Below the pieces are notes generated by a model. It was not told the DNA's origin, made no database searches, and saw nothing but the letters and a program-made list of their open reading frames with translations. From Hyphomicrobiales bacterium (GTDB lineage: Bacteria > Pseudomonadota > Alphaproteobacteria > Rhizobiales > Beijerinckiaceae), in NCBI GenBank assembly GCA_028290125.1, contig JAQGKM010000292.1, positions 1 to 20,490 on the forward strand: 20,490 bases of DNA. The letters run 5' to 3'. The position numbers were made by a program, and so were the translations under genes. This document shows, in pieces, positions 7,315-14,303 of the stretch. Within the stretch, counting starts at the first letter, position 1, and each line of letters starts with the position of its first letter.

Positions 7315-9030
7315 TCAGACGTGCGCCAGTGCGGCCTTGGCGGGATCGTAATAGGCGATGGTTTCGATGTTGCGGGCCGTGACATGCGCGACCGCCTTGC
7401 CGGCGAGCTTGCGTGTGTAGACATCGCCGCTCTTCGACCATTCGCTGGCCTTGCCGGCGAGATACAGCGTGTCGGCCCCGGCGCCGCCATCGGTCGTGAC
7501 GTCGCCGGTCGCGGCCGTGTAGAAGGCGTCGGCATTGCTGCCGCCTTTCGCGCTGGTGATCTTCGAGCCCCAGGCGAGACCGACATTGTTGTTGGCGACC
7601 GATCCGTTCTGGGCGATCGAGCTGAACGCACCTTCGCGGAAATCAAAAATGTCCTTGCGGGTGGTCTGGCTGGCGTCGAGCGTGGCTCCGGTAGGCGCCC
7701 AAAGGGTCTCAAGCCCGCTCCAGCTGTCCGTGAACGTCGTGGTCTGATGTTTGGCGAGCGCCGCCGGATCGGACGGATTCGTGTTCGCGCCATACAGAAA
7801 CTGCAGGGCGAGCACATCATAGCTCATCAGCGTTTGCGGATTGGCGCTCATGCCCGGCGCGCCATAGTAGGACATCAGGCTGTAGCGCCGGTTGTCAGTG
7901 GCTTTCGGCAGGAACGGTCCCGGCGCGCCGCCCCCGCCCGCATTGTAATTGCCCGGATGTTTCAGGCCGAGCGTATGTCCTATCTCGTGCAGCAGGGTCG
8001 TCCATCCATACGAGCCGTTGGTGAAGGTGCTGTTGGTCGACTGGTCGGATGCGAGGAAGAGGTATTCCGCGTGCCCGCCGCTCTGGTTGGGCGCATTGGC
8101 GTAGCCGGCGCTGACGCCGCCCTGGTTGTTTTGTCCGAAGACGATGTCGGCCTGGGCCGGATCGCTGACAGCCTCGAACCGCAGGTTGACGACATTCGAC
8201 AGGTAGGCGAACGCGTCCGCGACCGCGAGCTTCTGCACATCGCTCATCACCGCCGCGCCGCGCGCGTCCTCGCCGGTCAGGTTCTTGAGGGAATCCGTTG
8301 TCGCAAAGGCGTATTTCACCGTCTGGGTCAGGGCGCTCGTGAGCGAGCGCACGCCCGTCTTGACGATGTTGCTGGAAAGGGTGGCGAGCGCGCCCGCATC
8401 GTGCAGCCACGACTTCGTGCCGCCGAACACAAGCGCGTCGATGTTGGCGTCGCCGCTCTTGGGCACGAGGGACGCGGCCTGCGTGACGCCGATCGCATAG
8501 CCCTGATAGATCGCCGTCGTGTTGGTCTTGTCGATCGCCTGACCGGTCAGCCGCAGCGTGTAGGTCCCGTCCGCCGCCGCCTTGTAGGTGAGCTTCGCGC
8601 TGGTCTTGCCGACGCCGCCGAGCACCGACTGAACGACCTTGCCTTTCGAATCGAGCACCTCGAGTTTCATGTTGCCGCGCGCCGAACTCAGGCCGAACGA
8701 ACTCGTCACCGTGTAGGAAGCCCCGGCCCGCAGATCGACCGTCTCGGTCGCGCTCGTGACGCCGGCGCCGACCGATGCGGATTTCGACCCGGCGACTTCG
8801 TAGGCCCCGCCGGCCTTCTGCAGGACGATCGAGGCGCCCGACCCCAGCGCGGCTCTCGTCGCCGCCTCCGCGATCAGCGCCGCCGCGCGGGCCTGCGTGC
8901 CGTTCGGCGCCACGATCATGGACGATTGCGGCGCGGCGACGGGCGTCTGGACGGCCTGCAGCGCGCTGCGCGTCGCCTGCTGGCTGGCCAGAAGGCGCGT
9001 GGCTGTCGAAAGGGAGGCGATGCTGGTCAT
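7315..9030 (-). CDS. Serralysin-like (M10) zinc metalloprotease, probably type I secreted
   Basis: This 571-residue protein is probably extracellular. It has no N-terminal signal peptide, as expected for type I secretion. Residues about 85-185 look like a beta-sandwich of the pre-peptidase (PPC) kind (YTVTSSFGLSS, DGTYTLRLTG). The metzincin motif HEIGHTLGLKH at 348-358 supplies zinc ligands His348, His352 and His358 with Glu349 as catalytic base. The Met-turn is SLMSYYG (384-390). YDVLALQFLYGAN follows, as in serralysins. The C-terminal part has only two RTX-like nonamers, the degenerate GGSNADAFY (497-505) and GGAGADTLY (515-523), far fewer than typical serralysins. No type I secretion or inhibitor gene is in the window. 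A frame extension to 9225 would add 65 Arg-rich residues and is rejected. The substrate is unknown; a role in surface or biofilm processing is speculation. Confidence 0.88.
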   Translation of the reverse strand: MTSIASLSTATRLLASQQATRSALQAVQTPVAAPQSSMIVAPNGTQARAAALIAEAATRAALGSGASIVLQKAGGAYEVAGSKSASVGAGVTSATETVDLRAGASYTVTSSFGLSSARGNMKLEVLDSKGKVVQSVLGGVGKTSAKLTYKAAADGTYTLRLTGQAIDKTNTTAIYQGYAIGVTQAASLVPKSGDANIDALVFGGTKSWLHDAGALATLSSNIVKTGVRSLTSALTQTVKYAFATTDSLKNLTGEDARGAAVMSDVQKLAVADAFAYLSNVVNLRFEAVSDPAQADIVFGQNNQGGVSAGYANAPNQSGGHAEYLFLASDQSTNSTFTNGSYGWTTLLHEIGHTLGLKHPGNYNAGGGGAPGPFLPKATDNRRYSLMSYYGAPGMSANPQTLMSYDVLALQFLYGANTNPSDPAALAKHQTTTFTDSWSGLETLWAPTGATLDASQTTRKDIFDFREGAFSSIAQNGSVANNNVGLAWGSKITSAKGGSNADAFYTAATGDVTTDGGAGADTLYLAGKASEWSKSGDVYTRKLAGKAVAHVTARNIETIAYYDPAKAALAHV

Positions 9031-9310
9031 GAGGTTTGCCCGATACGCAAGACCGGGGCGGCTCCCCGTGCGCGGACCTTGCGCGACGGGCCTCACCGAA
9101 ATCCTAAATGGTTCACGTAAATCAGCTGGTATCGGAGCGTTCCGCAACGGAAGAAAAGACCGCAAGCGGACCAGCACTGCATTGATCGAGAAGCAAAAGG
9201 CGGCTCCTGATTTCGATAGGATCAAGCGAAGCGATCTGCTATCCTTGAAAATATTGAGATCTCGACGCCGCTCGCCCTTTTTGAGTGCAATTCATTTTCC
9301 ATATTTTGCA

Positions 9311-10324
9311 ATGTCAGGTTGTACGAGCGTGATTTTCGACTCGCCGCCCGCCCTCACTCTCTCTCTTGTGGCGTCCTTCACGTCCTCGGCCGTGTCGATC
9401 CGGCTCGGGCTGCCCTATGCAGGCAGGCTCGCAATGGCGACCCCGGTTGCGCGTTCGAGCCATGCGACGCCTGTGCCGCAGTCTGGTGGCCTGTTCGTCA
9501 TTGCGTCCCTGACGCTGGCGATACTCCTCGTAGCCGGCGTGTCTGACTTGAGATTGCGCGAGCTCGCCTGGCTCGCGCCGGCCCTTCTGCTGACCGGACT
9601 TGGATGGCTCGACGACCGTGCCGATCTACCGGCGCTGGCGCGCCTCGCTGTCTACGCGCTTGTGAGCGTGATGACGGTGCTGTCCGGACTTGTCCCGCCG
9701 CTTGCGGCGACCGGTTCGTGGCTGCTCGACGGCGCGATCCTGACCTTCTTCCTTCTGGCCTTCATCAATGTGACCAATTTCATGGACGGCATCGACGGGA
9801 TCGTCGTCGCCGGACTGGCGCCGGCGCTGCTCTTCGCAGGCCTGAACGCCGGGACGGCTGGCGACGGCGGGCTCGCATTGCGGGCCTTCGTACTGCTCGG
9901 CGCCCTGGCGGGGTTCTTCGTTCATAATCGGCCGCGCGCCAGCATCTTCCTCGGCGATTGCGGCAGCATCGCCGTCGGCTTTCTGACGGCCTGCATTCTG
10001 ATCGACCATGCGCACGCACAGGGCGTCGTCGCCGCGGTCATCCTGCCGCTTTACTTCCTGTGTGACACGTCGATCACGCTGGTCCGCCGCATTCTGAACC
10101 GTGAGAAGATCTGGGAAGGCCATCGCCAGCATTTCTATCAGCGCGCGCTCGACAGCGGACAGTCCAACGGTTCGATCATCGCGCGGGTGGCCGCCTGCAA
10201 CGTCGTGCTCTGCGCCCTGTCGTATGCCGCCGCCGCTGGACCGGCCTGGCAGGCGCCCGCGCTCGGGGCGGCGCTGGCCTGCGTCGCGATCCTGCTGCTG
10301 TCGCTGGCGCGGGGTGCGAGATGA
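9311..10324 (+). CDS. WecA/WbpL-like polyprenyl-phosphate HexNAc-1-phosphate transferase
   Basis: This integral membrane enzyme of the MraY/WecA/TagO family transfers a sugar-1-phosphate from a UDP-sugar to undecaprenyl phosphate, starting the polysaccharide chain. It has 337 residues with about ten hydrophobic helices. Cytoplasmic-loop motifs are SSHATPVPQSGG (49-60), the DDR acidic pair at 101-103, NFMDGIDG (156-163), FLGDCGS (213-219) with Asp216, and the basic EGHRQHFYQRA (269-279) with the HxxH pair His271/His274. ATG 9311 has no clear ribosome site; GTG 9329 is an in-frame alternative. The gene overlaps the 4,6-dehydratase gene by ATGA. That pairing recalls WbpL-WbpM and the rhizobial O-antigen initiation genes, suggesting the first sugar is a 6-deoxy-HexNAc such as QuiNAc or FucNAc. 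The 280 bases upstream (9031-9310) contain a short TTCCG/CGGAA inverted repeat and no clear promoter. Confidence 0.9.
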   Translation: MSGCTSVIFDSPPALTLSLVASFTSSAVSIRLGLPYAGRLAMATPVARSSHATPVPQSGGLFVIASLTLAILLVAGVSDLRLRELAWLAPALLLTGLGWLDDRADLPALARLAVYALVSVMTVLSGLVPPLAATGSWLLDGAILTFFLLAFINVTNFMDGIDGIVVAGLAPALLFAGLNAGTAGDGGLALRAFVLLGALAGFFVHNRPRASIFLGDCGSIAVGFLTACILIDHAHAQGVVAAVILPLYFLCDTSITLVRRILNREKIWEGHRQHFYQRALDSGQSNGSIIARVAACNVVLCALSYAAAAGPAWQAPALGAALACVAILLLSLARGAR

Positions 10325-12198
10325 GCGGTGGCGTCTCCCTGAAAACAGCGGCCCGAAAGCGCCTCGAAGCAACGCGCTACGGATTCGTGCTTGCGCACGA
10401 CGCCATCTTCGCCGCGTTCGCCTTCTGGATGGCGGCCGTGATCGTTCTGCCTATCCCGCAATTCATGGAAGACGCTGCTGTCGTTACGCCCTTCGCGTGT
10501 TTCGCCAGTGTCGCATCCGTGTCGATCTCGCGCATGTTCGGCGTCTTCTCGACACGCTGGCGGCTCGCCTCGCTGACGGATTTCATTTCGTTGATCAAGA
10601 GCGCGGTCGTGCTAGCGATCTTCCTGTTGCTTGCGCGTCAGGCGTTTCGCTATTTCCACGTCGACCAGCTCTTCCTGGCGGAACTGCGGGTGATCTGTCT
10701 TGGCGCCATTCTGACGCTGGGCTCGCAGGCGGGTGGACGCATCGCGTTCCGGTATTACCACTTCCTGCGACGCCGCAAGGCCATCCGGACACGCGCGGAG
10801 GTTACGATCTTCATCGGGGATGTCTCCGAGTCCCAGGGCGCCCTGCGTGCCGCCGAGCAGGGCATGCTTTCGGCGCACATCGTCGCCTGCCTCCTGCCGC
10901 GCGGGAATCGCAAGGCGCGAACAATCCGCACCATCCCGGTTCTCGGCACGACAGATGATCTCGACTATGCGGTCAATCAGCTCGCGGCTGGCGGACAGGC
11001 CGTCACGTCGGTGCTTCTTTCGGCCGGGATGCTCAATCGCGGCGAAGAAGCGCAAGCGCTGAAACGCATGGCGCGGCGGCTGGGCCTTACGCTGCTGAAG
11101 ATCGAGACGGTCGCGATAGGTGGCCGCGCCGAGGTTCGCTTCGAGGATTTTCTGTTTCGCCGCCGGCGACGGATCGACCACCGGCCCATCGGATTCTTCG
11201 TGTCGGGCAGGACGCTGCTCATCACCGGCGGCGGTGGCACCATCGGCGGCGACATCGCCATGCGTGCCGCGGCGCATGGCGCTGCGCTGATCGTCCTGCT
11301 CGATATCGCCGAGCTCGGCCTGCAGACGCGTCTCGCGCGGCTTCGGCAGGATTATCCGTCTGTGGAAGCGCGCGCGGTCCTCTGCAATGTCCGCGACGCG
11401 ACGCGTCTTAATGCGCTGGTCGCGCGCATCAGGCCTGACGTCCTCGTCCACGCAGCCGCCCTCAAGCATGTCGATCTCGTCGAGGACAATTGGCAGGAGG
11501 CCGTTTGCACGAATGTCTTCGGGACTGCGAATGTGCTTGAAGCCGCGGAGCGTGCAGCGGTTCCGGCGGTCGTCAACATCTCAACCGACAAGGCGGCCGA
11601 TCCCGTCGGCATGCTCGGCTTCACCAAACGGGCCGGGGAAGCGCTCGTCGTTGAAGCGGCGCAGCGATCCCGCCATCGCCGATACTCGGTCCGTTTCGGC
11701 AACGTGCTCGGGTCGAGCGGCTCGGTGCTGGAAGTCTTCCTGGCGCAGATCGCTGCGGGCGGTCCGATCACCCTCACGGACCCAGCCGTGATGCGGTATT
11801 TCATGAGCCGCGACGAAGCCGCCGAACTCGTCCTCGCGGCAGGGTCGCTGACAGACGACGCTCCGCTGTACCTGCTCGACATGGGCGATCCCATTCTGAT
11901 CCGCGACCTCGCGATCGAGGTCATCGAATGGGCCGGCTTCACGCCACATGAGGACATCGCGATCGTGACGACCGGGTTGAGACCTGGCGAACGTCTCGAA
12001 GAAGTGCTCGTGTCGCAGGGTGAAATGCTGAGCGATACGACGATCCACGGGATTGCCGCGCTCCAGCGCCCGACCTCAGCGCCATTGGATCTGCACCGTC
12101 TTCGAGATGCATTGGAAGCCGACGACAAGGCGGCAGTCATCGCGGCCCTGGCGCTTCTTCCGGAGGAACGATTTCGGAAACAGGCCGTCGGAGCATGA
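10321..12198 (+). CDS. Membrane-anchored nucleotide-sugar 4,6-dehydratase (WbpM/PglF/CapD family)
   Basis: It probably converts UDP-GlcNAc to the UDP-4-keto-6-deoxy sugar, feeding 6-deoxy-HexNAc synthesis. It has 625 residues, the full length of the long SDR dehydratases. Residues 20-145 contain four membrane helices. Residues 158-270 form a first Rossmann-like domain (VTIFIGDVSE) that is less canonical than usual. Residues 297-560 form the catalytic SDR domain: LLITGGGGTIGGDIA (299-313), HAAALKHVDLVEDN (377-390), NISTDKAADP (419-428) with Thr422, Asp423 and Lys424, and LGFTKR (432-437) with Lys436. The residue four before this Lys, normally Tyr in SDRs and Met in PglF/WbpM, is Leu432. The gene overlaps both neighbours by ATGA. 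The 4-ketoreductase or aminotransferase that would complete the pathway is not in the window. Confidence 0.9.
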   Translation: MSGGVSLKTAARKRLEATRYGFVLAHDAIFAAFAFWMAAVIVLPIPQFMEDAAVVTPFACFASVASVSISRMFGVFSTRWRLASLTDFISLIKSAVVLAIFLLLARQAFRYFHVDQLFLAELRVICLGAILTLGSQAGGRIAFRYYHFLRRRKAIRTRAEVTIFIGDVSESQGALRAAEQGMLSAHIVACLLPRGNRKARTIRTIPVLGTTDDLDYAVNQLAAGGQAVTSVLLSAGMLNRGEEAQALKRMARRLGLTLLKIETVAIGGRAEVRFEDFLFRRRRRIDHRPIGFFVSGRTLLITGGGGTIGGDIAMRAAAHGAALIVLLDIAELGLQTRLARLRQDYPSVEARAVLCNVRDATRLNALVARIRPDVLVHAAALKHVDLVEDNWQEAVCTNVFGTANVLEAAERAAVPAVVNISTDKAADPVGMLGFTKRAGEALVVEAAQRSRHRRYSVRFGNVLGSSGSVLEVFLAQIAAGGPITLTDPAVMRYFMSRDEAAELVLAAGSLTDDAPLYLLDMGDPILIRDLAIEVIEWAGFTPHEDIAIVTTGLRPGERLEEVLVSQGEMLSDTTIHGIAALQRPTSAPLDLHRLRDALEADDKAAVIAALALLPEERFRKQAVGA

Positions 12199-13457
12199 GG
12201 TCCGGGCTCGCCAGAATCGTGCGCGTGGCGGCGCAAGCCAACTTCGAGTTCTGGCTCCTGTTCGCCGTCCTTCCGGTCAGCCTTCCCTTTGTTCGGCGTG
12301 CGGGTCCGCCGCTGCTGGTTCTGGCGGCCTTGGTGGCCGTCGTTCGGCTCATGTCGGACGAAAGCGGCCGCAAGGCCGTTCGGACGCGCCTCCGGGACGA
12401 GCGCGTGCTCGTCGGGGTCCTTTTCCTCGGCTGGGCGACCGCGACGCTGTTGTGGTCGCCATGGCCCTCCCGCGGCGCTGCCGCGGTTGCGAGCGGCTGG
12501 CTCATGTTCGGCGCCTTTCTGGCTTTGGTATGCGATCCGGCACTGCGGCGCCGACCGCATTTCGACCGTGTGCTCACAACGTCCGTTGCAGCCGGCGCGG
12601 CGCTCGTGGCTCTCGATCTCGCGCTCGGGCGCGGCGGGTGGAATGTCTTTCACAAGGCCGTGGAGCCGTTCCGCGCCAACATGGTGCTGGTGAGCCTCGT
12701 GCTCCTTGCCTGCGCCTGCTTGCCCCGATTGCGAACAAGCACGGCGCATGTCTTTGCAATGATCGCCGTGCTGGTCGTGGCGCTCGCGGCTGGAGAAAGC
12801 GAAACCGCAAAACTTGCCTTCGTGGCGGCAGCCGCAGCCTGTCTTGCAGCTTATGTTCTGCCATTGCGTATCTTGTCGGTCAGTCTTGCGGCCGTCCTGT
12901 GTCTTGTCTGGTTCGGCTTTTTCTGGTTCGCGCCGGTCGCCGAAGCCGCCGCTCATTTGCTGCCGTGGCTCGCGCGTGCCGGTCACGCGGCGGAGCGGCT
13001 CCAGATCTGGAATGCCTTCGCGCACCTGGCTGTCGCAGGCTACCCGATGGGCTGGGGCGTCGAGTCCGTCGCGATGGCGCCGACGCTTCCGTACTTCGCG
13101 ACGGCGCCGGAGGTCGTGCAGGCCGGCCTCGCGTGGATGCACCCGCACAACAACATCATTCAGATCGCCGCGGAGATGGGGCTTCCCGGGCTCGTTCTCG
13201 GCTGGGGGGCCAGCATGGTGGCCGTCTGGTGGGTGCAGGCCGATCCCGAACGCGCGCCGCCACGCGCCGCGCTCGCAGCCGCCATCCTGACGGTGGCTCT
13301 CGTCAGCCACGGATTTTGGCAGATGTGGTTCTGGAGCGCCGCAGCAGTCTCGGTGCTGTCGCTAATAGGCCCCACCTCACGTGACCTGCCCGCTGCCACT
13401 CGTGTGTCGGGCGAGGGTGGCTCACGCTTTCCTTTCATGACGAGAAAGACAAAATAA
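12195..13457 (+). CDS. O-antigen ligase/polymerase-like membrane protein (WaaL/Wzy type)
   Basis: This 420-residue polytopic membrane protein has about ten to twelve hydrophobic helices. The large periplasmic-loop region carries ERLQIWNAF and the signature HPHNNIIQIAAEMGLPG starting at His316, the H-x-H-N-x3-Q plus E-x-G-x2-G pattern of the O-antigen ligase/polymerase superfamily. WaaL joins polysaccharide from undecaprenyl diphosphate to lipid A-core; Wzy polymerises repeat units; the two cannot be separated by motif alone. Since export here is by an ABC transporter, which does not need Wzy, a ligase role is the simpler inference. The ATG overlaps the dehydratase stop as ATGA. The last 35 residues are hydrophilic and Arg/Ser-rich. 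It is the last gene of this translationally coupled group; after it the DNA becomes AT-rich and a new unit seems to start. Confidence 0.82.
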   Translation: MRSGLARIVRVAAQANFEFWLLFAVLPVSLPFVRRAGPPLLVLAALVAVVRLMSDESGRKAVRTRLRDERVLVGVLFLGWATATLLWSPWPSRGAAAVASGWLMFGAFLALVCDPALRRRPHFDRVLTTSVAAGAALVALDLALGRGGWNVFHKAVEPFRANMVLVSLVLLACACLPRLRTSTAHVFAMIAVLVVALAAGESETAKLAFVAAAAACLAAYVLPLRILSVSLAAVLCLVWFGFFWFAPVAEAAAHLLPWLARAGHAAERLQIWNAFAHLAVAGYPMGWGVESVAMAPTLPYFATAPEVVQAGLAWMHPHNNIIQIAAEMGLPGLVLGWGASMVAVWWVQADPERAPPRAALAAAILTVALVSHGFWQMWFWSAAAVSVLSLIGPTSRDLPAATRVSGEGGSRFPFMTRKTK

Positions 13458-13461
13458 GCGC

Positions 13462-13489
13462 TTCACCTTTGGATGCCGCCATTTATAAA
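13462..13489 (+). promoter_or_regulatory. Candidate sigma70-type promoter before the NusG-like gene
   Basis: TTCACC (13462-13467) and TATAAA (13484-13489) are 16 bases apart, matching 4 of 6 and 5 of 6 consensus positions. They lie in the AT-rich gap after the ligase-like gene and about 40 bases before the NusG-like ATG. A run of eight T (13501-13508) follows, without a stem that would make it a terminator. No transcription data are available here. Confidence 0.3.
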
Positions 13490-13527
13490 GAGACACGTAG
13501 TTTTTTTTATCATGCGAAAATTTTCAG

Positions 13528-14046
13528 ATGCAACCGATTGATCTTACAAACGTCTCTCCATGGATTTGCGTGCGCAGCGAGCCGCATCGCGAAGCCGTGG
13601 TGGAAGCCAATCTGAGACGCGGCGGCTTCGAGGTCTATTGCCCGCGATATCAACGGTGGATCACGCATGCGCGCCGACGGCAACTCGTCCGGCAGCCCCT
13701 GTTTCCCAGTTATCTTTTCACACGCTCCGCGCTCGGTCTCGAGGCCATGTGTTCTGTCCGCAGGACGCCTGGAGTCGCGTCGCTCGCAGCACGAGATCTT
13801 GCTTCCGCAATCGTGTCGCAGAGTGTGATCGAGGCTATCAGGGCGCGTGAAGGCGCGGATGGCTGCGTAGAATTTCAGGATCGCTTCAAGCCGGGGGAGA
13901 CAGTGCAGGTCGAGGGGCTTCCGCTCGACCTCCAAGCAGTCTTTTCAGCGCGTGAGGACGATCACCGATCTAAAATCTTACTGAGCCTGCTTGGCAAGCA
14001 GCACTCAGTGACCGTGCTGACGCGCGCACTCAGCAATGTAGCGTAA
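13528..14046 (+). CDS. NusG paralog, RfaH/LoaP-like transcription elongation (antitermination) factor
   Basis: This 172-residue protein is predicted to bind RNA polymerase through an N-terminal NGN domain and suppress pausing or termination. Residues 11-110 fit NGN: PWICVRSEPHREAVVEANLR at the start, then VYCPRYQRW and the diagnostic PLFPSYLF (57-64). Residues 119-165 fit a KOW domain (RFKPGETVQVEGLPLDLQAV ending in LGKQHSVTVL), in the style of RfaH-like paralogs rather than housekeeping NusG. Such paralogs often sit at the head of long polysaccharide operons, as here before the GT4-wzm-wzt genes. The ATG at 13528 has no obvious Shine-Dalgarno sequence. A nine-codon frame (13512-13541) overlaps the start. 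No JUMPstart/ops-like sequence was recognised by eye. The specific target is unknown, but the adjoining operon is the natural candidate. Confidence 0.88.
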   Translation: MQPIDLTNVSPWICVRSEPHREAVVEANLRRGGFEVYCPRYQRWITHARRRQLVRQPLFPSYLFTRSALGLEAMCSVRRTPGVASLAARDLASAIVSQSVIEAIRAREGADGCVEFQDRFKPGETVQVEGLPLDLQAVFSAREDDHRSKILLSLLGKQHSVTVLTRALSNVA

Positions 14047-14075
14047 GGCGTCGCGCTGTCGGAAAGAAATTACGC

Positions 14076-14096
14076 CAGGGTGAGTCATTCACCCTG
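14076..14096. repeat. Perfect 8-bp hairpin (CAGGGTGA/TCACCCTG) after the NusG-like gene
   Basis: CAGGGTGA (14076-14083) and TCACCCTG (14089-14096) are exact reverse complements around the 5-base loop GTCAT. The element begins 29 bases after the NusG-like stop codon and precedes the glycan-export genes. No T-run follows, so a simple intrinsic terminator is unlikely. It could be an mRNA 3' stabiliser, a pause or recruitment hairpin for the NusG paralog, or a DNA operator. Confidence 0.6.
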
Positions 14097-14171
14097 AGTG
14101 CGGAGCTCGCGCAAAAACCGGTCTGGCGGCGCTCCTTAATTTATGACGATGACAGGAGACGAAGACTTTCG

Positions 14172-14303
14172 ATGAACGTCGCCACCTCTGATCGATGCCC
14201 ACTTTCGCTGACGATGGCGTCACCGCTTGCGCGTGCGAAGCGACGCGGGCGCATCTTCGACCTTTTGTCGATTGTGCTGCCGGAGGCGAAGCGACGTGCT
14301 TGA
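14172..14303 (+). CDS. Possible small protein (43 residues) coupled to the GT4 gene
   Basis: ATG 14172 opens a 43-codon frame ending at a TGA (14301-14303) that overlaps the GTG start of the glycosyltransferase by 8 bases. An AGGAG lies at 14154-14158, 13 bases upstream, which is somewhat far. The product starts MNVATSDRC and ends in a basic stretch (LPEAKRRA) after a short hydrophobic segment (IFDLLSIVL). An even shorter 10-codon frame (14143-14175) overlaps its ATG as ATGA. I recognise no family. It may be a real small protein, a leader peptide that controls translation of the GT4 gene, or chance. It is the only reading that accounts for most of the 249-base gap between the NusG-like gene and the GT4 gene. 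Confidence 0.3.
   Translation: MNVATSDRCPLSLTMASPLARAKRRGRIFDLLSIVLPEAKRRA
14282..14286 (+). promoter_or_regulatory. Ribosome binding site GGAGG fixing the GTG start of the GT4 gene
   Basis: GGAGG lies nine bases before GTG 14296, an ideal spacing. It supports this GTG over an in-frame start at 14227, which would add 23 residues not expected in the family. Confidence 0.75.

Noticed and set aside
7321..9120. 599-codon plus-strand frame opposite the protease gene
   Set aside because: The protease has an intact zinc site on the other strand; this frame is Arg/Gly/Val-rich with no recognisable motif.
11352..13310. 652-codon minus-strand frame across the dehydratase and ligase-like genes
   Set aside because: It spans two real plus-strand genes and changes character midway; a shadow frame.
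13501..13508. Run of eight T after the ligase-like gene as an intrinsic terminator
   Set aside because: No GC-rich stem precedes it; it more likely belongs to the AT-rich leader of the NusG-like gene.
13512..13541. Nine-codon frame overlapping the NusG-like start
   Set aside because: Too short and lacking a ribosome site; kept only as a note in the gene entry.
13458..14295. JUMPstart/ops element for the RfaH-like factor
   Set aside because: No sequence resembling the known ops core was seen by eye in this gap.
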